From: Candidatus Hydrogenedentota bacterium | Lineage (GTDB): Bacteria; Hydrogenedentota; Hydrogenedentia; Hydrogenedentales; SLHB01 | Length of the DNA stretch: 40,255 nt | Assembly: GCA_019695095.1 (NCBI GenBank) | Contig: JAIBAQ010000035.1 | Span: 1-40,255, forward strand | Direction of reading: 5' to 3' | Part shown: positions 7,553-15,029 of the stretch, in pieces | Position numbering within the stretch: the first letter of the stretch is position 1 | Layout of the letters: each line of letters starts with the position of its first letter | Made by a program: the position numbers and the translations under genes | Notes under the pieces: model-generated | Told to the model about the DNA's origin: nothing | Seen by the model: the letters and a program-made list of their open reading frames with translations, nothing else | Databases searched by the model: none

Positions 7553-9913
7553 ATGACTGAACGTACGAAGACGTGTCTGACGACGCTTGCGGCAATTGCC
7601 GGTATCGCCGCAGTCACGCTGACCGTCTTTGGGCGCGTCTTGTGGCACGGCGATCCGTATGTGGCGACGTATCCGGGCACGGACGTCATTCTCCAATATG
7701 CGCAATACCGCTACTTTGCGGCTATGGAATTGCTGCAGGGGGACTTTCCCCAGTGGAATCCGTATCTCTTTTGCGGTATGCCCTACCATGCGACTTGGCA
7801 GTCCGCCCTTCTATACCCGATTAATGTGGTTTACCTCGCGCTGTCCATCCAGACCGCCGTCAATATCGATCTTATGGCGAGCGTGTTCTTGTGCGGAACA
7901 TTCATGGTTCTTTGGGCGCGCGGGCGCGGGCTGAGCGCCCCAGCCTCGTTTTTTGCGGGCTGCGTAACGATGTTGTCCGGCGCGTATTATTGCCACGTCC
8001 AGCCGGGGCATGCGTCGTACCTGGCGGGATTTGCGTGGGCGCCGCTGGTATTTCTGGCTGCGGATAAACTGCTGGAATCCCCGAGACTCACATGGGTCCT
8101 CCTCGGTGCGATGGCTGTGTGCATGCAGATTTTCGGCGCGCATCCCCAGGCGGTCTACGTCACGGCATTTGCGATGGGTCCGTACTGTCTACTCAACCTG
8201 CTGCATGCCCGAAAGCGCTTCCGCTCGGGAATGGCGCTGGCCGCAATGGGCTTGCTTGCGGCTTTGCTCGGCGCGATACAACTCTGGCCGGGAGTGTTCG
8301 CCAGCGACGAGAGTTCGCGCGCGGGTGGCGTAGGTATCAACTTTGCCACCGATTTCTCCATGCCTCCCGAGAACTTTCTTACCGCGATCGTCCCTGGATT
8401 GTTTGGTCGCGTCGATACTCCGCCCTATTGGGGGCAGTGGCTGATTTGGGAAGTCCACGTCTTTATTGGTATCACGGCGCTTGCATTCGCTCTATACGGT
8501 GCGCGGTGGGCGCCCCGAGAACAGCGGCGCTATCTGCTCTTGATTTCGGTTTTTCTCGCGGCTGTCTCGGTCGGTCTGCGGACGCCGTTGTACGGTCTGC
8601 TCTTTCACTACGCGCCCGGCTTCAATATGTTCCGCGTACCTGCGCGCTATTTGGTGCCTGCAACGATGTTTGTCGGCTTGCTCGCCGCCGCTGGATTCGA
8701 TGCCCTGCGCAGGCGACGACACGTTCCGCGTTTCCTCGTTTCCATACTCGCCGCGAGTGTTTGCGCTACGCTCTTGGCGCTTGCATTCCACTGGTACGTG
8801 ACGACACCTGCGGACGCGGTCCGGCCAGCCCACGCATTCCTGCGCGTCGTTCATGCATGGTTCGCGGCGCATTGGCCTCTGACCGTTCCGCCCACCCCCG
8901 AGGCATCGCAGCATGTCGTGCGCGGGTTACTTATGGCGTGTCTAGTGGGAGCAACGCTCGTTGTCTTGTTCTCGCTGAACCGTGTCGGACGTTGGCCCGC
9001 CTATGCGGCGCTGTGTCTCGGCGTTGCGGAACTGGTTCTATTCGCGCGCGCGAATACAGGAATGGCTCCATTCGAGACTGCGCTGCCGGAACCTCTGGCA
9101 GCGATTCGGCAAGATAATCCTGGCGACTACCGCGTACTTCTCGCGGCCCCTGTGAATCAGACGATGATGCACGACATGTACTCGGTATGGGGTTACGATT
9201 CCTGGCTCCTTGGCAGATACTACAGGTTGATGAGCAAGATGACCGCGCCAACCGGCATCGAGTTGGGCGGATGCGGCTATCTCGATCACTTCAATCCGCT
9301 GTTTGCGATGCTACGCTTGCGTTACTACGTGGACCCGAATCTTGGCGACAAGGCGGTGCGAGAGTTCCCCGACCCGCTTCCGCATGCGCTGATTGTGCAC
9401 GACTACAAGGTTGCCAAAGACGCGGACGAGTCTTTGAAGATGACCCTGGAGCCCGGGTTCGATCCGCGCAAGACGGTCATTCTGGAACAAGAACCCAGTC
9501 CGAAGCCTGACCCCAACGGCGCCGGGGGCCGCGTTCAAGTTCTGGACTTAACAACGGACACCTTGACGTGCGAAGTCTACACGGAGTATCCCGCGCTGCT
9601 TTTGATTACCGATGCGTATAGCAGGGATTGGCGTGTTTCATCACTGAAACCCGCCGGTGAACCCTATGCGATCCTGCCCGCCAACTATGCGTTGCGGGCT
9701 ATACCGTTGTCAGCGGGCAGGCATCTTATTCGCATGGTGTACACGCCGAGAGGATTCGTTGCCGGCGCGTGGGTTTCCGCGCTCTCGTGGTTCGCCGCGT
9801 TCCTGCTGGGCGTATGGATGGTACGTCGTTCACGCCGCAAGACCGCGGCGTTACATTACGCGCTGGAAGACGTCTCCGCTGACCTCGCGGTGAACCCAGT
9901 GCGACCCGTCTAG
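7553..9913 (+). CDS. YfhO-family multi-pass membrane protein
   Basis: 786 residues with about a dozen hydrophobic segments. An early extracytoplasmic loop carries the family-typical PGTDVILQY, FPQWNPYLFCGMPY and SALLYP. The pattern matches YfhO/GT-C-like integral membrane glycosyltransferases, which use polyprenyl-linked sugars at the outer face of the inner membrane; YfhO in Bacillus is linked to lipoteichoic-acid glycosylation. The soluble stretch between about 500 and 730 is extracytoplasmic by topology, and a final membrane segment (about 745-765) is followed by a short basic tail. GGAG 7 nt upstream supports the start. The last 63 nt overlap the end of the convergent ilvA gene. The acceptor and donor are unknown. 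Confidence 0.85.
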   Translation: MTERTKTCLTTLAAIAGIAAVTLTVFGRVLWHGDPYVATYPGTDVILQYAQYRYFAAMELLQGDFPQWNPYLFCGMPYHATWQSALLYPINVVYLALSIQTAVNIDLMASVFLCGTFMVLWARGRGLSAPASFFAGCVTMLSGAYYCHVQPGHASYLAGFAWAPLVFLAADKLLESPRLTWVLLGAMAVCMQIFGAHPQAVYVTAFAMGPYCLLNLLHARKRFRSGMALAAMGLLAALLGAIQLWPGVFASDESSRAGGVGINFATDFSMPPENFLTAIVPGLFGRVDTPPYWGQWLIWEVHVFIGITALAFALYGARWAPREQRRYLLLISVFLAAVSVGLRTPLYGLLFHYAPGFNMFRVPARYLVPATMFVGLLAAAGFDALRRRRHVPRFLVSILAASVCATLLALAFHWYVTTPADAVRPAHAFLRVVHAWFAAHWPLTVPPTPEASQHVVRGLLMACLVGATLVVLFSLNRVGRWPAYAALCLGVAELVLFARANTGMAPFETALPEPLAAIRQDNPGDYRVLLAAPVNQTMMHDMYSVWGYDSWLLGRYYRLMSKMTAPTGIELGGCGYLDHFNPLFAMLRLRYYVDPNLGDKAVREFPDPLPHALIVHDYKVAKDADESLKMTLEPGFDPRKTVILEQEPSPKPDPNGAGGRVQVLDLTTDTLTCEVYTEYPALLLITDAYSRDWRVSSLKPAGEPYAILPANYALRAIPLSAGRHLIRMVYTPRGFVAGAWVSALSWFAAFLLGVWMVRRSRRKTAALHYALEDVSADLAVNPVRPV

Positions 9914-11362
9914 CATCTGCTTGAAGGCCTGCCGCTTGTCTTCATTCTCGAATTCGAACCCAAGCAAGGCGCGTCCTACCTGTTCGCCGGTAAACAGGTA
10001 GTTGAAGTAACAGATGCTGCCGAGGCTGCGCGCGTCGCGCAAGAAGTCACGCAACGCGCCCGCGCGTTCCGGAAATTCGAGGATGATCAGATACGGCAGA
10101 TGGAACAGGCTGGATTCGTAGTGAACCATGCGGAATTCAACGTCCGCACACGACGTCACGTCCTCGTATGCATACCCGTGTTCGCGCAACCGTTCCTCGA
10201 GCACGTGCAACTCCGGCGCGCTCGCTTCGACACCGATTACGGGGTACGCGCACTTGGGATCGACCTTGCCATACTGAAACTCGATGATGTTGAGACCGTC
10301 CATCGCGGTATCGAGCAGATCGAGTAGCGACCCGCCGCGTTCGTCGATAGCGATTCGGAAATACCGGCGGCGCGCCGCACCGATGCCCGCATTCCGCGCG
10401 ACCCACGACAGTTGGCCAAAGTCCATATTCGCACCGCAGAGTACAGACAGCGCGAGTTGGCCTTTCAGGCGATCGGCCTGCTGCAACAACCCCGCAAGCC
10501 CCATGGCTCCAGATGGTTCGGGGATGCGACGGCGCGTTTCCCACAGCACTTGAATGGCCGCGCACACTTCTTCATTCGTCACGGTGATGAACTCATCGAT
10601 GAGCTCGGCGCATAACGGATACGTCAGGTCGCCGGCGCGTTTCACCGCCGTGCCGTCGCAAAACACGTCGACATAGTCCAGCGTGACCGGTTTGCCGGCC
10701 TTTACCGCGGCGGCCATGGATGCTTGTTCGACGCCTTCCACGCCCACGATGCGAATCCCCGGATAGTAGGCCTTGAGCCAGCACGCGACCGCGGCGGCCA
10801 TGCCTCCACCGCCGATTTGCAGATAGGCTACGTCGATGGGGCGCTCCGCAGCCATCACCACTTCGTCCGCCAGCGTGCCCTGACCGCCCATGACAGCGAG
10901 GTCGTCATAGGGATGCACGAAGATGCGTCCCGAGTCGGCGGCATTCCGGCGCGCCTCGGCGGCGGCATCGTCATACGTGTCCCCGGTCAGAATCACCTCG
11001 ACATGGTCGCCGCCATGCCGTTTCACCGCCACTTGCTTCATGCGCGGCGTGGCCGTCGGCATGTAGATGCGAGCGCGCACATTGAGTTTCTGCGCCGCAA
11101 GCGCAACACCCTGCGCGTGATTTCCAGCGGAGGCGCACACGACACCGTGTTGCCGCTCCGGTACTGTCAGTTGGGCCATGCGATTGTAGGCGCCGCGCCA
11201 CTTGTAGGCGTGGATCGGAGACACGTCCTCGCGTTTGAGCAAGACTTCCGCATCGATGGGGACTTCAATAGGCTCCAAGGGCGTAGGCCGGGCTACGGCA
11301 TACACCCTCTGGCGCGCCATCAAGATTTCGTGAAACAACTGGTTACGCATGGTTTCGCTCAT
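9851..11362 (-). CDS. ilvA: Threonine ammonia-lyase, biosynthetic
   Basis: 503 residues, the length of biosynthetic IlvA. It converts threonine to 2-oxobutanoate, the first committed step to isoleucine. The PLP lysine is K54 in HAYKWRGAY; the phosphate-binding glycine loop is seen in IGGGGMAAAV, and SAGNHAQGVA is the substrate loop. The C-terminal ~160 residues form the two ACT-like regulatory modules (FPERAGALRDFL and a preceding RYFRIAIDERGGSL segment), so isoleucine/valine allostery is expected. In the usual motif HSFKLRGA the W replaces L, a mild change. The last 63 nt overlap the YfhO-like gene. cysE is on the same strand upstream, separated by a 361-nt stretch with toxin-antitoxin debris, so a shared transcript is uncertain. 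Confidence 0.96.
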   Translation of the reverse strand: MSETMRNQLFHEILMARQRVYAVARPTPLEPIEVPIDAEVLLKREDVSPIHAYKWRGAYNRMAQLTVPERQHGVVCASAGNHAQGVALAAQKLNVRARIYMPTATPRMKQVAVKRHGGDHVEVILTGDTYDDAAAEARRNAADSGRIFVHPYDDLAVMGGQGTLADEVVMAAERPIDVAYLQIGGGGMAAAVACWLKAYYPGIRIVGVEGVEQASMAAAVKAGKPVTLDYVDVFCDGTAVKRAGDLTYPLCAELIDEFITVTNEEVCAAIQVLWETRRRIPEPSGAMGLAGLLQQADRLKGQLALSVLCGANMDFGQLSWVARNAGIGAARRRYFRIAIDERGGSLLDLLDTAMDGLNIIEFQYGKVDPKCAYPVIGVEASAPELHVLEERLREHGYAYEDVTSCADVEFRMVHYESSLFHLPYLIILEFPERAGALRDFLRDARSLGSICYFNYLFTGEQVGRALLGFEFENEDKRQAFKQMLDGSHWVHREVSGDVFQRVM

Positions 11363-11423
11363 GATTGCTTACGTCTCAAAGATCCCTTACGTCCATGCAC
11401 ACTTGATACGTGTTTCGGACCGG

Positions 11424-11531
11424 CTACGAGGCCAGGACTTCATTCAGAATGGGATGGCGTTCGACAGAGCAGACAAGGATCTGAGTATCGACGTAGACCA
11501 TCCCCGAGGTCGGGAGAATCAACGGTCCCAT
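11424..11531 (-). pseudogene. VapC-like PIN toxin remnant (internal deletion)
   Basis: A 35-residue frame: MGPLILPTSG then MVYVDTQILVCSVERHPI, the first strand and catalytic aspartate of a PIN-domain toxin, followed directly by LNEVLAS and a stop, which resembles the C-terminal end of such proteins. The roughly 90 residues that should lie between, with the other acidic active-site residues, are absent. It overlaps the antitoxin-like frame by 13 nt, the normal arrangement of an intact pair. I read this as a toxin gene that lost its centre by deletion. Confidence 0.6.
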
Positions 11532-11623
11532 GAATTGCGCTCGTCTTGAAGGCTTTGTTCTATCTCTTCCCACGTGCGCGCGGAGCGAGGACCCGGCGGC
11601 AGCGATGCCAGGATCTCAGCCAT
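11519..11623 (-). pseudogene. VapB-like antitoxin remnant
   Basis: A 34-residue frame, MAEILASLPPGPRSARTW followed by EEIEQSLQDERNSWDR. The tryptophan/acidic C-terminal helix is like the toxin-binding tail of short antitoxins that precede PIN toxins. The frame is open upstream to about 11647 but runs into a REP-like palindrome, so the N terminus may have been lost or replaced. It could still be a complete very short antitoxin. Confidence 0.5.
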
Positions 11624-11629
11624 GGTAAA

Positions 11630-11672
11630 CCGCTGTTGCGTCGGCGCTCAATCGCGCCGGTGCAAATTGCGG
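11630..11672. repeat. REP-like imperfect palindrome, copy 1
   Basis: A 43-nt imperfect palindrome with a perfect GGCGC/GCGCC core stem and outer arms ending in TGCAAATTGCGG. The stretch 11644-11676 matches 31168-31200 at 29 of 33 positions, so this is a dispersed repeat. It lies between cysE and ilvA, directly upstream of the antitoxin remnant. The rest of the 361-nt gap holds only the toxin-antitoxin debris. Confidence 0.65.
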
Positions 11673-11723
11673 ACTATCCTCGTCCGTCTTCATTGTAACG
11701 TATAGCGTCTTGACTTGCCCGCC

Positions 11724-12554
11724 TCAGATCCCTGCGCCGTATCCGTACACAAAGGGGTGGTCAATGCCAATGCCAAGCAGGTGATCCATATTGAGGGCAG
11801 GCAACTCCTCGCTGGGCTCGCCCACGACCCTCGCGGGCACGCCCACGGCCGTACTATGCGGCGGTATCGAATCCAGGACGACGCTGCTGGCGCCGATCTT
11901 TGCGCCTTCGCCAATCTCGATGTTCCCGAGGATCTTCGTGCCTGCTCCAATGAGCACGCCCCGCCGGATCTTAGGATGGCGATCGCCTTGCTCTTTGCCG
12001 GTGCCGCCGAGGGTTACCTCGTGCAGCATCGACACGTCATCTTCGATAACGGCCGTTTCGCCGATCACAACGCCCGTCGCGTGGTCGATTAGGATGCCCG
12101 AACCGATGCGCGCCGCGGGATGCACATCCACGGCGAACACCTGCGAAATACGGCTTTGCAGGAACAAGGCCAAGGATCGCCTCTCATGGGTCCAGAAGTA
12201 ATGCGCCGCGCGATACGACTGAATCGCGTGAAACCCTTTGAAGTAGAGAAACGGGGTGGAGTAGCCCCTGCAAGCCGGGTCACGCGTTTTCACCGCATCC
12301 AGATCCCGGCGCACAGCCGCTCCTATACTGGGGTCGTTCTCGTAGGCCTCGACCAGCAAGTCCCGCAGCGAGATGGCCGTGATAGTTGTACTCTCGAGCT
12401 TTGCCGCCAACAAAAACGTCAGCGCGTCTTCGAGGGTACGGTGGTTCAGCACGACTCCGTAGAAGAAGTTCGCGAGCATCGGCTCTTGCTGAACTGCTTC
12501 CTGTACTTCTACACGAATCGATTCCCAAATTGGATCGACGTCTGGCTGGCTCAT
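11724..12554 (-). CDS. cysE: Serine O-acetyltransferase
   Basis: 276 residues. It makes O-acetylserine from serine and acetyl-CoA, the first step of cysteine synthesis. The N-terminal ~140 residues are the helical SATase domain (IWESIRVEVQEAV, then FFYGVVLNHRTLEDAL). The remainder is a left-handed beta-helix of hexapeptide repeats (HPAARIGSGILIDHATG through GAGTKILGNIEIG). The catalytic histidine is expected in LIDHATG and the acetyl-CoA/serine loop in TLGGTGKEQGDRHPKI. A GGGAG sequence is 6 nt before the start. The C-terminal tail beyond PARVVG is about 30 residues, ending YGYGAGI; a terminal isoleucine is the usual anchor for docking into cysteine synthase, and it is present here. Confidence 0.96.
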   Translation of the reverse strand: MSQPDVDPIWESIRVEVQEAVQQEPMLANFFYGVVLNHRTLEDALTFLLAAKLESTTITAISLRDLLVEAYENDPSIGAAVRRDLDAVKTRDPACRGYSTPFLYFKGFHAIQSYRAAHYFWTHERRSLALFLQSRISQVFAVDVHPAARIGSGILIDHATGVVIGETAVIEDDVSMLHEVTLGGTGKEQGDRHPKIRRGVLIGAGTKILGNIEIGEGAKIGASSVVLDSIPPHSTAVGVPARVVGEPSEELPALNMDHLLGIGIDHPFVYGYGAGI

Positions 12555-12663
12555 ATGCGTCTCCCGGTGGACAGTCTACAACCGGCATGGCCCCGGCGTA
12601 TAACCGCACAGTGTACTCGTGGAAACGCCCGGGATCGAATGGGTGTTCCTTTAACGTATTTCT

Positions 12664-12692
12664 TTGTGTGGACAATATGCGCACCGTACAAT
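12664..12692 (+). promoter_or_regulatory. Sigma70-like promoter, probably leaderless
   Basis: TTGTGT (12664-12669), a 17-nt spacer and TACAAT (12687-12692). The ATG at 12700 starts 8 nt after the last base of the -10, so transcription would begin at or just before the start codon. No Shine-Dalgarno sequence is present. Confidence 0.55.
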
Positions 12693-12699
12693 AGCGAAT

Positions 12700-12888
12700 A
12701 TGGACAAATCGCAAGCCGAACTTGTTGACAAGCAGGCCCTTGCCTTCGTTCAAACCTGGCACGAGCACCCTTCCATACGAGACGTCTTCGACTACTGCGG
12801 CGTCGACTTGGGTGTTGCCAACGAGTTCGCGCTGTTTACCGTTGTCCTGACGACGCTGGCCGAATCCGTCGAGACTTCCCAAACATGA
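12700..12888 (+). CDS. Small hypothetical protein coupled to a glycosyltransferase gene
   Basis: 62 residues starting MDKSQAELVDKQ; an in-frame upstream codon at 12664 falls in the promoter. The protein looks like a compact helical domain (FVQTWHEHPSIRDVFDY, then GVANEFALFTVVLTTLAES) with no membrane segment or recognisable motif. I do not recognise the family. Its stop overlaps the ATG of the next gene (ATGA), so the two are translationally coupled, and it may be an accessory or leader peptide of the glycosyltransferase. Coding status is supported by the promoter position and the coupling rather than by homology. Confidence 0.6.
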   Translation: MDKSQAELVDKQALAFVQTWHEHPSIRDVFDYCGVDLGVANEFALFTVVLTTLAESVETSQT

Positions 12889-14183
12889 CCCCCTCGATTC
12901 TTCTTTGCCACATTCGGGGTGTTGATGCCTTGGCCCTCGCCCTCCGAAAGCGTACGGACGCCCGTTTCGTGACTTTGCACCAGCCTGGAAGCGTGGTGCT
13001 GGAGCGTGCCGGTATCGAGCATACGCACCTAGACGCATTTCTTTCCGAGACTTTGCTTGGCAAGGTGATGGACCAGGCGCAAACACGGTTGAAATCGTTG
13101 GCGAACGCGTTGCGTAACTCGCCGGCGCTGTGGCCCGAATTGAACGTAAAGTCCTGGACCAGGCTCGCGCCACAAATGATGCAGCTCTTTCAGCGCGACC
13201 TTCCTGAGCAGATGGTCATTGTCGAGGTTATGCGGCAACTTGCGGCAGATCATGCACTGAGCCTTGTCATCACGCCCGAAGACGTCACGCGCGATGCGCG
13301 GACCGCCGTACTCGCCGCCCGCGCGCTTGGCGTGCCCAGCTTGCACGTGCTTCACGGCGTGAACAGCGGCACCATTGCCGCGCATGCCTCGGTGGTTGCA
13401 GACCGCTTTGCGGTCTACAGCGAACACACGCGCGAACACTATGTATCGAACGGAGTCAGTCCCGACCGGATTGTCGTGACCGGTAATCCCGCTTGGGACG
13501 TCTTTGCCCGGCCACTCGATCCCGCCTCCCGTGAACGGTTCTGTGAGCGAATCGGCTTCGATCTCGACCGTCCGATCCTGGTTTACGCGATGACCGGCAA
13601 CCCCGTGCTGAGTGTCGCCGGCATCACGCGAGCGGAATTCCACAACCGCACCACCGAGGCGGTTGTGCGCGCCATTGCGCCGCTCGCGGCTCGCCACCCG
13701 GATTGGCAATTCGCACTCCGTCCGCACCCGAGCGAACCAAGTGCTTCCGAGCTGTTCGTCGCGCTCGCCCGAGACTTGGGAATGAACTCCCTGCGCATTG
13801 ATCAAGGTACGGCGATCGACTGTGTAGCCGCATGCGACGTGTTTGCGTGCACCCACTCCAACATGGGTATCGAAGCAATCCTCGCCGGCAAACCTGTCGT
13901 CAACGTAGCTCTAGACAATGAACTGGGCGACGTATTCTCCGAAGGGGTAGGCCCCCTGTTCACCGAGGTCGACGCGGTTTTGTGGGCTCGCGACGCCGAC
14001 TCCATCGCGCCAACCTTGGAGCGGGCGCTGCTGGACGACACCGCGCGTGAGGAATTGCGCCGCTCGCGGCCTGCCAGTATTGAGCGGTTCAACGGCAATC
14101 TCGACGGCAAGGCCACGGACCGGGTGTGCGACTTGGCGCTTGCGATGGCGAAAGGCGCAAAGGGCACGCTTGGTGTTACGTAA
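12885..14183 (+). CDS. GT-B-like glycosyl/glycerophosphotransferase family protein
   Basis: 432 residues, cytoplasmic or peripheral. The second half has the layout of GT-B transferases of the CDP-glycerol glycerophosphotransferase / UDP-GlcNAc 2-epimerase-like group: HVLHGVNSG, then DRFAVYSEHTREHYVSNGV, DRIVVTGNPAWD at the linker, RPHPSEPSASE, and the donor-binding CTHSNMGIEAILAGKPVVNV. The N-terminal half (residues 1-200) is Rossmann-like and more divergent. It is coupled to a 62-residue protein upstream and lies near a TIGR04073 exosortase-associated gene, which points to surface polysaccharide assembly. Donor and acceptor cannot be read from the sequence. Confidence 0.75.
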   Translation: MTPSILLCHIRGVDALALALRKRTDARFVTLHQPGSVVLERAGIEHTHLDAFLSETLLGKVMDQAQTRLKSLANALRNSPALWPELNVKSWTRLAPQMMQLFQRDLPEQMVIVEVMRQLAADHALSLVITPEDVTRDARTAVLAARALGVPSLHVLHGVNSGTIAAHASVVADRFAVYSEHTREHYVSNGVSPDRIVVTGNPAWDVFARPLDPASRERFCERIGFDLDRPILVYAMTGNPVLSVAGITRAEFHNRTTEAVVRAIAPLAARHPDWQFALRPHPSEPSASELFVALARDLGMNSLRIDQGTAIDCVAACDVFACTHSNMGIEAILAGKPVVNVALDNELGDVFSEGVGPLFTEVDAVLWARDADSIAPTLERALLDDTAREELRRSRPASIERFNGNLDGKATDRVCDLALAMAKGAKGTLGVT

Positions 14184-14222
14184 GTCGTTCTGGAGCAGGT
14201 ATCGACAGAAGCAAGTAAAAGA

Positions 14223-14251
14223 TTGACAGTCTGTTCGGCGCATGCTAGACT
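14223..14251 (+). promoter_or_regulatory. Strong sigma70-like promoter
   Basis: A consensus -35 TTGACA (14223-14228), a 17-nt spacer and TAGACT (14246-14251), predicting a start near 14258. It drives the TIGR04073 gene. Confidence 0.75.
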
Positions 14252-14306
14252 TGCATCAGCGTCCAAAGCGCCGAATTGCATCTGTTTACACATGGAGGAA
14301 CGGGGT

Positions 14307-14690
14307 GTGAGCGCGTGGAGAAAACCTTGGCTTTCATCGGTTTGCGTCGTTCTGATTGCGGCCGTTATGTTGGTTCCGGCCATCAGTTGGTCGCAGTCCT
14401 ATGACCCCGACGATGAAATCCGGCCGCCGACCGGGTTCGAAAAGCGCCTGACGAAGCTTGGGCGTGGTTTGTCGAACATCCTGCTAGGGTGGGCCGAGAT
14501 TCCCGTGACCTTCGACCAGAAGCTCAAAGAAGGCAAGCCTTTGGGGTACTTGTTGGGCGTGGTTCCCGTGTTAGGCACGACCCGCGCGTTCCTTCGCACC
14601 GGTACGGGTGTCTACGAAGTGTTTACTTTCCCGGTATCGGACAAGGAAGTGAACTTCGATCCGATTCTTGAGCCCGAATACATCTTCTAG
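14307..14690 (+). CDS. Exosortase system-associated protein, TIGR04073 family
   Basis: 127 residues. A signal peptide (about 5-30, WLSSVCVVLIAAVMLVPA ending in SWSQ) is followed by the family hallmarks KLGRGLSNILLGWAEIP, then GTTRAFLRTGTGVYEVFTFPV and a closing LEPEYIF. Members occur in genomes with exosortase/PEP-CTERM protein sorting; the molecular function is not known. I prefer the GTG at 14307 because GGAGG (14294-14298) lies 8 nt upstream; the ATG at 14292 would contain that site. Longer frames starting at 14223 are excluded by the promoter. No exosortase gene is in the window. Confidence 0.8.
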   Translation: MSAWRKPWLSSVCVVLIAAVMLVPAISWSQSYDPDDEIRPPTGFEKRLTKLGRGLSNILLGWAEIPVTFDQKLKEGKPLGYLLGVVPVLGTTRAFLRTGTGVYEVFTFPVSDKEVNFDPILEPEYIF

Positions 14691-14697
14691 CCCTGCC

Positions 14698-14961
14698 ATG
14701 GAGTGGAAACGCCAGGGTCCGGCGCTGGTGGCGCCGGTGACCCTGTTGGATGGCCAGTGGGGCAAGGTTGTATTGGTATCTTCCCGCGCCAACCCGCGCG
14801 GCGCAATGTTGGTCATGCCAGCCGACGCCGCAGGCAAGGTTGCGACGTTGCCTTTCCTCGATTGCCTCGCCAGCTTGCATCCCAGGGACATAACTGAGGT
14901 ACTCTGCATGCAAGAGCGGGCCTACGGTTCCTCGGGGCTAACCCCTCCGGACAACGTTTGA
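14698..14961 (+). CDS. Small hypothetical protein
   Basis: 87 residues from the ATG 7 nt after the TIGR04073 stop. There is no clear ribosome-binding site; coupling to the upstream gene is possible. The sequence (MEWKRQGPALVAPVTLLDG, then GKVVLVSSRANPRGAMLVMPADA) has a beta-strand-rich look and no motif I recognise. The first 50 bases also form a strong hairpin, so this may be non-coding regulatory sequence instead. Confidence is low. Confidence 0.4.
   Translation: MEWKRQGPALVAPVTLLDGQWGKVVLVSSRANPRGAMLVMPADAAGKVATLPFLDCLASLHPRDITEVLCMQERAYGSSGLTPPDNV
14713..14745 (+). other. GC-rich hairpin inside or replacing a small ORF
   Basis: CAGGGTCCGGCGC (14713-14725) can pair with GCGCCGGTGACCCTG (14731-14745), 13 bp with a 2-nt bulge. 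No U-tract follows, so it is not a standard intrinsic terminator. It may stabilise the 3' end of the TIGR04073 transcript or attenuate read-through. Confidence 0.5.
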
Positions 14962-15029
14962 CGGAGGCTCGCCAGAGGTCGCCGCGACCCTTGGCAACAG
15001 AGGTCCAGACTTAATTCAAAGAGGCAAAC

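Noticed and set aside
14223-14306. N-terminal extension of the TIGR04073 protein to 14223
   Set aside because: It starts in the -35 of a consensus promoter; the GTG at 14307 has a proper ribosome-binding site and leads directly into the signal peptide.
14957-15029. Riboswitch upstream of the HDOD gene
   Set aside because: A hairpin and a GGCAACA stretch are visible but no known riboswitch core could be assembled.
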